DNA of 64,000 bases from Cucumis sativus (GCF_000004075.3 NW_022279527.1:1-64000); one strand, 5' to 3'; shown: positions 1 to 10,975, numbered from the stretch's first letter. Numbers and translations are program-made. Notes: generated by a model not told the origin, from the sequence alone.

Positions 1-209
1 TTTGCTTTTAGTTTTGTTTGTTTTCTTCTGTTCAAAGACTAGGAAAGAAAAAGTAGTTTTCAAGAACATTTTTATCAATTGTTCAAAGAAGTTTAGTCAT
101 AAGTAATTTTCATAAGCATAATTTTGTGAAACAAAATTGTTGCCAAATAGAGGCTTAAGTTTTTTTAGCTTTCAACTTGACTTTGTGATCAATCTCTTCA
201 TGTTTGAAA

Positions 210-261
210 GAAGAAGGCATTTGCCACATTTTAGCGAAGAAGGCATTTGCCACATTTTAGC
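210..261. repeat. Two tandem copies of a 26-bp unit
   Basis: The string gaagaaggcatttgccac and the bases after it recur immediately with a period of 26 bp. No function is apparent. It lies in an AT-rich stretch with no recognised gene. Confidence 0.8.
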
Positions 262-1170
262 TTTCTCCCCTTTACCACTTTGTTTTAGTGGAGCTACGTG
301 AGGAAAAGGTGCCATGTCTCTGAACTATTTTGATTTATCATTCATATAATTTCTTACTTCTAAATCTCTGATGTACCGCAAAAAATATTGCTAATATATT
401 TGAATCTATCTATTCTATAACTTATATTCTTGCACTTTCAATGCTTTGATCATAGTCACAAGATGTGTGTGGAAACAACAAAATGCAACCTTAAACATAT
501 TGGGTTAAAGAAATATTCGATATCACTGATTTCAACTTTTGATTATCACTGATTCATCTATAATTTTGGCTGGATCCATGATCTTCCTAACTCATAGTAG
601 TATATGTTTATCATAACCAATACGTCTTACTGTCGTTACAACATCTTTGTGGGTTTTTGTTATTGTTTTGCTTTGTTTTAGCTGTTGGTTTATTTGACTA
701 GTGACTTACATGAGATTTAGTCTACCTTGACATTTCTCATAACACGACCCGTCCTTGTCTTCTGAGCTAAGAGGATCAGGCTTAGTCAAGTCTACCGTCA
801 CATTTCAATTTAATGATCTATTATGTTTGATTTTTCGTGAATTTGTGTTACTTAATATGATCTATTTTGTTTCTCGCTTATCAAATAATTGGAATCAAGA
901 GGAGATTTGTTTAACATTTGATGAGAATGGTGATGCGTTAAAGATTCGATTTTATTGCCAAGTGTCTTCGTGAGATTATGTCTTTCGGTAGTGTTGAAAG
1001 AGCTACTGTTTCTAATTTTGGTTCATTTCTTGTTATGGGAGATTGGTTTAAGATATGGAATAAATGTAGTTCATTTCAGGGTAATGATGTTGCAAAGCTT
1101 TTTAATATTCCTTCACACAACCATGGTTCCCTGTATTCAGTCACCTTTATTTTCTTGTGGCAGGCTACAT
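262..1170. other. No recognisable gene
   Basis: AT-rich DNA. Overlapping short open frames at about 755-1200 on the plus strand resemble no family I know and lack a common frame. They may be decayed repeat sequence. It directly precedes the ADIP-like exon fragments and could include their intron. Confidence 0.5.
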
Positions 1171-1185
1171 TAAGATATATCAAGG

Positions 1186-1574
1186 TTGGAGACCAAAGTT
1201 GAGAGGCTAAAGTCGGTAGTACAAGTTAAAGATAGGGAGATTGCAACAGTTACACGAATAGTACAATCTCGAGACTTGTCTAAATTCCATGATTTCTCTC
1301 TATTTAACATTGAACAAGGAAGTTCTTTTCCACAGGAAGCCAAAGGTAAGGCTGCTTTTAAAGCTCAAATTGACAAGCTACAGTAGGAAAATGTTGAACT
1401 CCAGAGAAGGGTTATTGGCAATCAGGTTATGGTAGTTGGATGCTGTGAGATAGATACTAGTTTCTATGTAATAATTTTAGTACTAATGTTGTTTTCTGTT
1501 TGTGTGCAAAGCAAGTAAGAACTCAACAAATACATGAGATGAAGAAGAAAGAAAAGGAGTACATCAAATTGCAG
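1186..1574 (+). pseudogene. Afadin/alpha-actinin-binding (ADIP-like) coiled-coil gene, exon fragments
   Basis: Three short exon-like blocks are visible. The first (about 1186-1250) reads KVERLKSVVQVKDREIAT. The second (about 1336-1423) reads EAKGKAAFKAQIDKLQ, then a stop, then ENVELQRRVIGNQ. The third (about 1514-1574) reads RTQQIHEMKKKEKEYIKLQ and ends at a GT donor. This order and wording match the coiled-coil region of the plant afadin/alpha-actinin-binding family as I remember it. An in-frame TAG at 1384-1386 interrupts the second exon, the donor of the first seems lost, and no flanking exons are present, so it cannot encode the whole protein. Eight bases after the last donor, NAD-malic enzyme sequence begins, so the two genes were joined by rearrangement. 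The family assignment is from memory of motifs, not from a search. Confidence 0.65.
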
Positions 1575-1582
1575 GTGAGAAC

Positions 1583-2605
1583 CTACAGGGTATAGGAATA
1601 CCTACAGGAAAGCTGGATATGTATGTTGCTGCTGCTGGCATAAACCCTCAAAGAGTATGTTTTTCTTAGACAAGCTCAACGCCCTCCCTTCATCCAATGG
1701 TTGTTTATCCAACTTGATTTCAATCAGTTGTGGCTATTGTTTTAATTGTTTATAGGATTGCCTGCATTCAGATTGTTTTATCTTCTCATGTTGGGCTACT
1801 TCCAAGAAATTTTTTAAGCGAAGGGTGGATAATAGCTCGCTTGTTTAGTCTAAACTTGGGGGATTTCAAATTTTGCCCAAATTTCAAAATTTTTCAAAAG
1901 TTTTTCATTACAATAACGAGCATCATAACTTCTTAGATCTTGCATAAAAGGCATGACTGTCAACCCTTGAGCACTAAGCTCGGGTTTGTGACGTGAGATT
2001 CTGAATTTTGAGAATAAGCTTATGTCCTTTTTGTTTTTGCTAAGTTTCAACTAATACACTCGGTATTTATCTTTGTGCTTATGTGATAGATTTGTTATGC
2101 ACTGTAGTGATGTGGGGTGTTTCCTTATTTTCTGCATCTTAACTACCTTATTTCCTGCATTTTAACTATCTTATTTCCTGCATCTTAAATACCTTATTTT
2201 CTGCATCTTAAATACCTTATTTTCTGAATCTTAGTTGGTACTGAAATTTGGTTTGTTTCAGTGAAAGAGGCACTATCAGCATTGACATGTACATGTGATT
2301 TTAGGCATGAACCAGGAGAGTGAGAGTTTTAGTGTGCCGTGTTTAGAATTTGCCGATATCTTTTTCCCGTTCCAGCAAGTATTCCTGATTGTGGGGGTAA
2401 CTCTCAAGTCTGCAGTCTTTTCTTCATGAAATTTGTAGATTATCTAAGAATACTAATATCATTTAATGTTGACATTTTTTTAGCAACTTTTCTTAACCCC
2501 ACTTTTTGAATTTCATTAAGTTTACTCTTGTTTAATTGACAGATTCTTCCAGTAATGCTAGATATTGGTACTAACAACGAGAAGTTACTTAATGATTCTC
2601 TTTGT
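1583..2605 (+). pseudogene. NAD-malic enzyme fragment, part I (two exons out of order)
   Basis: Exon 1583-1654 encodes GIGIPTGKLDMYVAAAGINPQ and ends at a GTATGT donor. Exon 2543-2605 encodes LPVMLDIGTNNEKLLNDSL and lies between an AG acceptor and a GTAAGT donor. Both are consecutive parts of plant mitochondrial NAD-malic enzyme (59-kDa type most likely), which oxidatively decarboxylates malate to pyruvate in the matrix. The first exon has lost its 5' half: the acceptor-like CTACAGG runs straight into the GIGIP codons. That missing 5' half is found about 2.4 kb downstream, in the exon at 3944. The piece therefore complements the downstream fragment rather than simply preceding it. It is a pseudogene relic. 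Confidence 0.85.
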
Positions 2606-3943
2606 AAGTGAAAGGGAAACCTTCATGTCGTTTATCTCCATATTTTCCATGTAATGTATTGTGCTTATATTGATCTGTTTCTGTTGTCAATGGCGATATA
2701 TTTGGGTTTTTTGTTGTTGTTGTGGTGGTGGTGGTGAAATATTTTATTTAAGTCTCTAGTTAATATTTATGCTTACTTAACAGAAAATTTGTTGCTTGAG
2801 CTTGCTTCATTTGGTTCTTTTACTTGTTTAAGTCCTCCTCTAACTAATTATACATTTCGTCCTTTTACTTGTTTAAGTCCTCCAAAAAGTATTCATTACT
2901 TTAATAAATTCCCTCACCAGCATCATCACCTCTTATTCAACAAACTGTTTTTTCCCAAAAGCAAAAAAGGAAAAAAAAAAAAAAGATAAAGACAATCAAG
3001 AACAACCATCAACTACATGAAAAAAAAAAGAGAAGAAAAAGATAGCTACCGAAAAACATTACTACCCATTTTCATTATCATCATCCTCTACTATGCTTTT
3101 CCACCTTCTTCTAACCCATTTTTCCATTGCAGGATTTATTGGAGTTGAGGAGTCCCACAATCTTTATGTTCTGTTTGTTTTTCCATCACTTTTTCAAGGC
3201 TGTTCAATTGGAGTTCCATCTTCAGGTAATATTAATGTGTTTGTTTCTAAGATAATTTTGTTAAACACTTGTTTTTGTTGTCCCCATCCACCAGCTGTTT
3301 GGTGAAATGCCGCATTGAATAATTTTGTGGGTTCTTGGGAAGCGTGTGATCTATGTGTTGTGGAATTTGTATAATTAGTTAGAGTGATTTAGGAAAACTT
3401 TTGTATTTGTAGTTGAATAGATAATTCATTCCATATTTAGAGCATGATTAAGAGTTATTTTGAAATTGTTAAAATTACTTCAAAAGATATTTGGATAATT
3501 TAAATGACTTTCTATTGTATGTTGATCACGTTTGATAGATCGAAAACTTTTCTTCTTCTTCTTCTTCTTTGTTTCTTCCTGCTGCCTATTTGACCTGCAA
3601 CTTTGAGTGTAGTTGCTTGGCTGTCTAATTGCCACCACTCAAAGTCACTCCTTCGCCTTCTTATCACTCTTAATTTTCTTGACAACAAAGTCAAACTGCT
3701 ACAGAACAATCGAATTTTCGTTTGATTAATTTTCTATCCACAGGAGGCTTTTGTATGTTGATCACCCTTGTTTTCTTTGAAAAGTTTAAAATTCCATACA
3801 CGATATATTGGGAAACTTTCACATTTCTCGGGACATTAAAAGCTCAAGAGCATTGATTTTGAGCAAAATAAAAATGAAAATCCCTTTTAATTTCCGGCAA
3901 CACCATATTTGAAGTTCATTGTATTTTCTTCTTCCAACTACAG

Positions 3944-4811
3944 GTTGACGTGATTGTCTTGACAGATGGAAGTCGTATTCTTGGCCTCGGTGACCTTGGA
4001 GTTCAGGGAATAGGAATACCTAGATTGGAGGGAGAAGAGTATCTATCTATTGTTGATGAATTTATGGAAGTCGTGGATACATGTTGGCCTAAAGCTATTG
4101 TTCAGGTTTATTGGTTAAGATATCAAATTTTTAACTGTGTTCACTGCCAGTAATCAGTATCGTAATCTCGCAATTTGATTTTGAATGATGCCAGTTTGAG
4201 GACTTTCAAATGAAATGGGCTTTTGAAACATTACAACGTTATCGTAAGAGGTTCTGCATGTTCAACGATGACATACAAGTGAGTAGTTCATGTTGTATTC
4301 ATGCAGTTGATAATTACTTAAAAGGACATTCATTTTCGTTTATTTCATTTCATAAAGGGAACTGCTGGTGTTGCTCTCGCTGGACTATTGGGAAATGTGA
4401 GAGCTCAAGGGCAGCCATTGAGTGATTTTGTTAACCAAAAGATAGTAGTGGTAGGGGCTGGAAGGTATTGTCAGCTGTTTAACTTTAACATTTTCTCCAA
4501 ATAGCAATACTGCTAACTATTTAGGGATCGTAAGCCTTGTCCTCTTTGTTGAAACAAAAGTGGTTGTTTGAATGAGGAATTACTATTACTATTACTATTA
4601 CGTGAATATAAGAGAAATGAAAACTTTGGAAACTATAGTTCAATCCTTTTGGTTTAACCTTCATTTGTTTCAACATGCTGTTTTTTCTCCTCTTTCAACT
4701 TCAGTGTTGGGCTCGGTGTTCTTAACATGGCTATTCAGGCTGTTTTGAGAATGGTAGGGAACAACGATTCTACTGCAAGAAATCGATTTTTTTTCTAATA
4801 GACAAAGATGT
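3944..4811 (+). pseudogene. NAD-malic enzyme fragment, part II (four exons)
   Basis: Exons with good splice signals are at 3944-4105, 4195-4278, 4358-4464 and 4705-about 4811. They encode, in order, [20 protein letters not shown] followed by [34 protein letters not shown] and MFNDDIQ; GTAGVALAGLLG to IVVVGAG (the NAD-binding Rossmann glycine motif); and GLGVLNMAIQAVLRM. These match the core of mitochondrial NAD-malic enzyme. Within the first exon, GIGIP jumps directly to RLEGEEYL, so about 45 codons are missing; these are the codons found upstream at 1583-2605. The last exon has a run of eight T (about 4787-4794) that shifts the frame before the expected LIDKD. Upstream N-terminal and downstream C-terminal exons are absent. 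It is a non-functional fragment. Confidence 0.9.
4579..4600. repeat. ATT/ACT trinucleotide microsatellite in block A
   Basis: A short tattac-type array (ttactattactattactatt). The same array occurs at about 40314-40336 in copy 2, and a shorter version at about 41546-41568 in a third, composite copy. It is a handy marker of copy relationships. Confidence 0.8.
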
Positions 4812-5130
4812 AAGAATCTTTTTCAAACTTTCATTTCTCAATTTATGCATCAGTCTGTCCAAGTTTTTCCTTCCATGAGAGTTACTGATTTCAGAAACCA
4901 ATCGGATGGGGTTTGGAATTTGGGTAGCTTTATTATGGGTTAATTTGTATGACGCAGTTTCGTGTGAAAAGTATGAGGCAGTTGAAGAAGTTAAATGACT
5001 TGTGGTGGTAGTAATCAGTGTCAAACTCATGTGGTTTTTAACTTACAAAGAAAGAGGAAAAATATCAACTTAGTCCGATGCAGATTAGGGTTTTAAGTCT
5101 TCTATCTAATTGTTTGTGTGATAAATGCAG

Positions 5131-5170
5131 TTACTTTATCAAAAACAAAGAAGAAAAGGAAGGGACCACA
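5131..5170 (+). pseudogene. MRT4 exon stub, cut by block B
   Basis: After an intron-type acceptor (gataaatgcag) the frame reads VTLSKTKKK, the start of a conserved block of the ribosome assembly factor MRT4 (mRNA turnover protein 4 homolog). The sequence is interrupted after gggaccacaag by unrelated block B DNA. The longer version of this exon is at 40868-41033. Confidence 0.65.
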
Positions 5171-5173
5171 AGA

Positions 5174-7110
5174 TTCTTTAGTATTTTAATTTTATTGCAT
5201 TACATTATATTCAATCTTCATTTTTCTTGGTTGTGCTGCAAATGGTGTTTCTTCTATTATGGATTTGCATTATACAACATTGCCATATTAAGTCATAAAG
5301 TTATGAAAATTAGAAACACACCCTTTGTAGGAGAGAACATGATCCTTCCTTTGAAGTAAATTGAGAGAATTTCCTCTACTGCCTCAATTTTAAGGCTTGA
5401 GGTTTGAAGAACAAGGATGAATAATCAACGAAAAAGGAATGAAGAGGTTTCTCGTTTAGGGAAAATAGCGATTTTTCGTTTTTCATACTTCCAAAACGAC
5501 ACAAGTATGAACTTATTGTGTATTAAATTGATCGAGAGGCCTTCCAATTGTTTGTTAATCTATAGTTTCTGTCTCTATTTTAATTAACTGCTACATGTAG
5601 AAGCCTAACTAACTTAGTTAGAGTTCTATCAAAAAAAGGAAAGAAAAAAAGGAAGAAGAAAGATCATGTGATAAATTTATAGAAATGCCATGCAATTATT
5701 TTCTAACTATTAATTTATGTTTCTGGTAAATTACTGCTACTAGAAATCTAATTGTGTTCGGTTAGTTAGACTTCATGGGTTTGATTTTTTTTTTTTTTTT
5801 TGTTAAAGAGGTTCCATAAGTATACCGATGGTTTTGAAATTTTGATTTGATGCATGTCTGAGAAATTTCAAGGCTAAATTATACAGAATACCCATAAACT
5901 TTGTACTTTATATAAAAATACCATTGAAAATACACCCAAAACATAAACTACCAAAAGTGTTAAAATACAGTTAATATAATTATCCTAATTTTAGTAATAA
6001 ATGAAATTGAGAGAACTTTCTTTGATTTTCAGGAACAAGGATGAATAATCAATGAAAAAGGAATGAAGAGGTTTATCCATGCAAGCTTCAAACCAAAGCC
6101 AAGGATGTCGATCCTTCCAGGGGAGTCCAAAGTTCTCCCTTATTTTTCTCCCTTTATTTTGATTTTCAAAAGTTTGCAATTTTTTAAGTGGGGGTGGGCA
6201 ATTGCTTGCATGTTTAGTCTAAACTTGGAGGTTCAAATTTTGCCCAAATTTCAAAATTTCTAAAAAAAATTTCCTTACAATAATGAGCACTATACCTTCT
6301 TAGATTACTTAGATCTTGCATAAAAAGCATGACTAGCAACCCTTGATCACTGAGCTTGGGTTTGTGATGTAAAATTCTGAATGTTGATGAGTATATGTGC
6401 TGAAATTTGAGAATAAGCTGCCAGTGTTTTTTGGTTTAAGCCCATTTTTAGCGATATCTTATGGAGATGTGAATGCATGATTGAGAAAATGGTACGTGTG
6501 TTGTGAATGCTTGATTGCATGCATATAATAAATAAGTGCATGGATACTTTTCTAGCTTTGTCTTCCTTTGTTTCTTTGCCATGACTTACCTATGATGCGC
6601 TTAGTCCAAACCTAGCCTAGATAGAGTTAAAAAAGGATAGGAGGTACTCTTTAGAAATTGAGATGGTTTTAACAAATTTGTCTTGTCAAACATGAGTTTG
6701 GAGCCTCTTGTCTAGCCACAATGAACTAAATCCCTTTAGAAAGGGTGGGCATTAACAAATCTTGTTGTCACTTCGAAGGGAGCAGTCAAACTTAGAAACT
6801 AAGTGTAGAACCATAGAAAGGTTACCCCATCGGTTATTGTGTGCGTACCAAAGAAAGAAAAGAGAGACTTGCAAATGTAAAACTTAAGACAGCGAGACAA
6901 TTAAGAGCTAAAAAAAACAAAGAACATATGCATTATACATCAGAAAAATCCCATAAAAAAATGAAGGGAAACTTCACTTTTGGCCTAACCAAAAGCAGAC
7001 CACCTACTCTTAGCGTTCTAGACATAGCATTGAGTTTGATGAGGGCTTTGAAAATAGGAGGAATCCTCCCCGTTCCACACTAGGGGAAAAACGAGACTTG
7101 TCACTCCGAA
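5174..7110. repeat. Block B, copy 1 (duplicated at 35002-37600)
   Basis: Starting at attctttagtattttaattt, this block is matched over most of its length by 35.0-37.0 kb. Partial copies are also seen at 26646-26805, 30740-30930, 33858-33935 and weakly at 14765-14840. No coding function is evident. The distal part (about 6780-7110) contains a motif that is tandemly repeated in copy 2 (cactccgaagggagcagtca). It behaves like a dispersed repeat family, possibly the non-coding part of a LINE, because it leads into a LINE endonuclease start in this copy. Confidence 0.8.
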
Positions 7111-7119
7111 GGGAGCAGT

Positions 7120-7260
7120 CAAACTTAGCATTGAGTTCAAGGTATCCTTCTTAGATTCTTGAATCATGACTACATTAGGACTACAATAGTTGATGAATTT
7201 TTTAAGTGCACGTTTAGAGGGGTCGTTCAAACTCCTAGTGCTCCAGGAGACAACCTTCAT
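7120..7260 (-). mobile_element. LINE ORF2 start (AP-endonuclease N-terminus), fragment
   Basis: On the minus strand, from a Met at 7260, the frame reads MKVVSWSTRSLNDPSKR and then NVVMIQESKKD. This matches the beginning of the endonuclease domain of plant LINE (L1-type) ORF2, usually M-K-I/V-x-S-W-N-T-R-G-L-N-D/G-P-x-K-R. The second motif position has S for N. The frame passes directly into block-B-like sequence after the KKD motif, so only about 40 codons survive. DNA to the right (7261-7460) may be the preceding non-coding or ORF1 part. Confidence 0.7.
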
Positions 7261-7466
7261 AATGACTGGGAGGAGGAAAAGGCAGTTGCACATCTAATTT
7301 AAGCCATAATGATTCCACAATCACCGACTATAGACACTAAATCATTAGGCAAATCCAGGGGAATTTTAATAGGGAGAATATCTTCATCATTGAACAAGAC
7401 ATTCAGATCCATCCATTAATTTCTTGGACTAATTTAGGGTCAACTTCAGTGTTGGGGACTGCCAAT

Positions 7467-7973
7467 TTAACTGATCTCCACAGTAAGTTGATTAAGTTGG
7501 GGAACACGAGACAAGGCATCTGCTGCTTTGTTTTCTAGTCCCGGTTTATACACGACATCAAAATTGTAGCCAAGAAGCCTAGCAATCCACCTCTGATGTC
7601 GAGGTTGGATAACCCTTTGTTCCAATAAAAGTTTCAATGATCGTTGATCAATTTTCACTACAAACCTCCTGCCCAAAAGATAAGGTCTACAACATTGCAC
7701 AGCCAAAACTACAGCCATAAATTCCCGTTCATAAACTGGTTTAGCACGACCCCTCATAGCTAATGTCAGGCTAAAATAAGCAATTGGCCGATGATTTTGA
7801 ATTAAGACAGCATCTACCCCGTATCCAGAAGCATCGGTCTCTATTTCAAATGGTAAGGAAAAATCTGGCAGTGCTAAGATTGGGAGAGTCATCATAGCCA
7901 TCTTTAAATTCTCAAAAGTTTCAGCAGCTACAACAGTCCATTCATAAGCTCCTTTCTTCAATAATTGAGTCAA
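7467..7973 (-). pseudogene. Gypsy RNase H domain
   Basis: A 168-codon minus-strand frame carries LPILALPDFSLPFEIETDAS, PIAYFS, YEREFMAVVLAVQ, VKIDQRSLKLLLEQRV and PGLENKAADALSRVP. This is the complete typical plant gypsy RNase H-like block. The ETDAS and DQRSL acidic positions are present. The element ends just after ADALSR, and no integrase follows. Confidence 0.9.
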
Positions 7974-8014
7974 AGGAGCAGCCTAATTCATTACAAATCT
8001 TCGATAATATCCTG

Positions 8015-8908
8015 TCAACCCAAGAAATCCACGAACTTCACGGACATTTGTGGGCACGGGCCATTCTTTGATAGATCTAATTTTCTCGGATCGACCTCTA
8101 CACCCTTGCCCGAAATTATATGGCCAAGATACTCCACTTTCATTTTGGCAAACCCACACTTGTGCATATTAGCATATAATTTATTCTCTCGCAGCACCTC
8201 TAACACCCATTCTAAATGTTGAAGATTTTCATCCAAACTTCTGCTGTAAATTAAAATATCATCAAAAAAGACTAAGACAAACCTGCGTAGGTAAGGTTTA
8301 AAGATACTATTCATCAAAGCTTGAAATGTTGATGGTGCATTGGTGAGCCTAAAAGGCATGACAAGAAACTCATAATGCCCCTCGTGAGTTCTAAAAGCTG
8401 TTTTCTCCACATCCTTTTTACACATTCTAATTTGATGATATCCCACCTTGAGATCAATCTTCGAAAATATATTAGCCCCATTAAGTCATCAAAAAATTCC
8501 TCTACTACTGGAATAGAAAACTTGTCTGGAACGGTCACACTATTCAACGCACGATAATCTACACAAAACCGCCAACTACCATTTTTTTTCACCAACAAGA
8601 CCAGGCTCGAATATGGACTAGTACTAGGTTTTTATGCCAGATGCCATCATTTCATCAACTAATCTTTCCATCTCATCCTTTTGCTGGTATGCATATCTAT
8701 AAGGTCGAACATTGACTGGATTAGTCCCCTTCTTAAGATGTATATGATCTTCAATGGTACGTTGTGGTGGCAACTCTCCAGGCCAATCAAAAACATCTTC
8801 ATACTTAGCTAACACGGCTGGAATAGACTCATGAATGGTAGACACTTCATCAACCCCATACAACGCTGCAAATGCCATTCCACCTTCCAAAGATCTACAC
8901 TCAATCAC
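8015..8908 (-). pseudogene. Gypsy reverse transcriptase, frameshifted
   Basis: Three overlapping minus-strand frames cover the RT domain. The first holds YEDVFDWPGELPPQR and DHIHLKKGTNPVNVRPYRY. The second holds WRFCVDYRALNSVTVPDKF. The third holds [20 protein letters not shown] and the catalytic FFDDILIYS, with [15 protein letters not shown] after it. The FxDD metal-binding box is intact, but at least two frameshifts and stops break the domain. This is the usual order of Ty3/gypsy RT. Confidence 0.9.
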
Positions 8909-9057
8909 AAATCCCTAATCAAGTTCTGTCCATGTCTTCATCATGTGCTTCAAACTCACCCTAGCCTTCGTAAGACTCGGATCTCCCCTTAATACAACCT
9001 TCTTCCCATTTTGTATGAATGTCAAGGTAAGTTTTCGCCAATCTACTTCAGTTACTC

Positions 9058-10196
9058 CTAATGTATGTAGCCATTGCATATCAAGAATGACATCCCCCCC
9101 CCCCCCCCCAATTCCAATGGCAGAAAATTATCCACAACCTTCCATTCACCCAATAGCAGTTCCACTTGTTTACAAATTCCCTTCCCTTTTACAGCAGATT
9201 CAGACCCCAAAATAACCCCATAATCAGAAGTTTCCTGCGACTGCAACAACAATTGAGTTACTAACTTTTCAGATATAAAATTATTGGTCGCGTCGCAATC
9301 TATCGATACTACTACTGACCAAGCAGAAACCTGGAATTTTCCATCCGCTGCACGTTTGAAACTTGATTCTCCCATTATCACTTCTCGGTTCTCAATCTTT
9401 TGGGCCAACTTCATCATTTGAGCAAGCCCCATAGGTTCCCAACATTCCATGTCTACCTTAATCCATGGTTTCAAACCATTCATAAATGTTTCTTCTAAGA
9501 CAGCCTTTTGTAGAAAAGGCAATGGTGCTACTGATTTATCAAATAAATTCCAATATTCTTCCACTGTAATTTCTTTCTTGATCTTTAAAAATCTTCCCAG
9601 AATTAATCCCTCACGACTCGATCGAAATCAAACAATAAGTCTCTTCTTTAAATCGTCCCAATTAACAAACGGTTCACGATCTTCATGAGATCTATACCAA
9701 TTCAAAGCTGCTCCATCAAAACTAATAATGGACACAGTCATTTTCTCTGACTCACTCAGTTTGTGTATCTGAAAGTATCTCTCAGCCCTAAAAAACCAAG
9801 AATCAGGATCATTTCCCACAAAAACTGGCATTTCAATTTTTTTAAATTTGCTTTGGTCGCCTGCAGAATCTTCACCCTCCAACTTGGTATGTTTTTCCTC
9901 AGATTTTCCTCCCATCATCGTCCAATCACTGACATCAACCATGCTGTCAACTCACTTGATGGTCCTTCTAGTACTTCTTCCATCGTTGTCTTCCCTTTGA
10001 TCATTCCTTCAATATATTTCAACAGTGTTTCTGGTTGCTGTTGTTGCTTCTCAGCCTGTACTCCTAACCTCTCAATACTCTTCGCCAAAGATGACATGTT
10101 TTCCTTGATTGTTGGCAGATCATGTAATTCTGCTCGAATGCCGGATATTTCTTGATCTACCATTTCCAACTTTTCCTCAATTCGCTTTTGAGCCAT
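9058..10196 (-). pseudogene. Gypsy gag plus protease remnant
   Basis: Gag starts at a Met at 10196 (MAQKRIEEKLEMVDQEISG), a coiled-coil start common in plant gypsy gag proteins. A frame change at about 9930 leads to the capsid-like part, with PVFVGNDPDSWFFRAERYF and NWDDLKKRL. A further frame (9564 downward) holds EEYWNLFDKSVAPLPFLQ and EETFMNGLKPWIK. It then jumps directly into a protease-like segment with SIDCDATNNFIS, where the catalytic D-S/T-G is replaced by D-C-D-A-T. The zinc-knuckle region between them is deleted. A 16-base C run at 9094-9109 (plus strand) encodes a poly-Gly tract near the end and is a likely slippage site. Confidence 0.85.
9094..9109. repeat. Run of 16 C
   Basis: A mononucleotide run inside the decayed gypsy protease region. 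It may be real or an assembly or sequencing artefact. Length polymorphism would be expected. Confidence 0.9.
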
Positions 10197-10236
10197 GATA
10201 TAGAACTTCATAGATTCGATTTCTCCGATACCAAAA

Positions 10237-10326
10237 TGATAGAACACCAAATAGTGTGTTCTACTAATTTATTAATCAGCCAAACATTTACAGAAAACAG
10301 GTTCTAACACAGTCTTGAAAACAAAG
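10237..10326 (-). mobile_element. 5' LTR end of the gypsy element (partial)
   Basis: The plus strand begins TGATAGAACACCAAATAG directly next to the primer site (TGGTATCGGAG on the minus strand). A related start, TGATAGAACACCAGG, occurs at 14841, and the end of the LTR at 56512 reads GGTGTTCTATCA, its reverse complement. These are LTR ends of one family. The homology runs into the hairpin at 10327. Confidence 0.6.
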
Positions 10327-10575
10327 TACTCGACAATTTGGAAGACAGAAAGCCCTAGAAGAGTGAATATCACGCTTTGGAGAATGCGAAATGGACTATG
10401 AACTGTGCAGAAGTTTTGCAAATGAAACCTCCCTTTCTCATACAAATATGATGAGATAAACTGTGAGAGGAAGGTTTCATTTGCAAAACTTCTGCACAGT
10501 TCATAGTCCATTTCGCTTTCTCCAAAGCGTGATATTCACTCTTCTAGGGATTTTTGTCTTCCAAATTGTCGAGTA
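10327..10575. repeat. Long inverted repeat (hairpin), arms about 111 bp, loop 25 bp
   Basis: The left arm 10327-10439 begins tactcgacaatttggaagac. The right arm 10465-10575 is its near-perfect reverse complement and ends gtcttccaaattgtcgagta. The loop is 10440-10464. A few mismatches and one or two single-base gaps are present. Transcription through it would give a long fold-back RNA. It sits at the outer end of the gypsy LTR fragment, so it is most simply an inverted duplication of LTR-adjacent DNA. Confidence 0.95.
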
Positions 10576-10975
10576 TAAATGTTTTTCAATTGGGGAGGCA
10601 ATGGAGAGATGGTTGACTAATGAATGAACCAAAAACTTCCCATTTGATTCTGATTTCTAGGTTCTTTTATTTTGGGAGACTTGAAATTCATATATTTCTT
10701 CAACTTTTAGAAGTCTCCTGAAATTTAGAGCCCATGAAGTAGTGGAAGAGTCCCAAAACTCCTTTACATCTCTATTATTAGAGTTCAAAGACAATCTAAA
10801 TGATCTTGAAAAGAAACAACATCTGCCCAAAAATCATTCCAAAATGCTATTCTTCAACCATCACCGAACTTGAACAATGCCTAGGAATCCACTTGAAGCT
10901 AGCATCTCGAAATGCTAATCCAGGGACTATGGAGACTGCAAGTGACAATTCCTTTAGTATGCCATCCAAATTAAC

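Larger units (their letters stand above)
1766..5170. repeat. Block A, copy 1 (duplicated at 37609-40915)
   Basis: From the string cattcagattgttttatctt onward, this sequence is closely matched by the 37.6-40.9 kb interval, including introns, microsatellites and the NAD-malic enzyme and MRT4 exon pieces. Differences are scattered substitutions and small indels, for example one GGT-rich stretch is shorter in copy 2. Copy 1 ends at 5170-5174, where it switches abruptly to block B inside the MRT4 exon. Copy 2 continues into the rest of that exon. Boundaries are by eye. Confidence 0.85.
7467..10236 (-). mobile_element. Degenerate Ty3/gypsy retrotransposon (gag to RNase H)
   Basis: Read on the minus strand, the element runs from a primer-binding-site remnant at 10223-10233 through gag, aspartic protease remnant, reverse transcriptase and RNase H, and stops at about 7467 with no integrase or 3' LTR. 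It is broken by frameshifts and internal deletions, so no long polyprotein remains. Only one short LTR piece (from 10237, beginning TGATAGAACACC) adjoins the primer site. The 3' half must have been lost by deletion. The junction with the LINE/B DNA lies in 7261-7466. Confidence 0.9.

Noticed and set aside
10272..10511. 79-codon minus-strand frame
   Set aside because: It lies entirely over the hairpin and has no homology. It reads through one arm and the loop.
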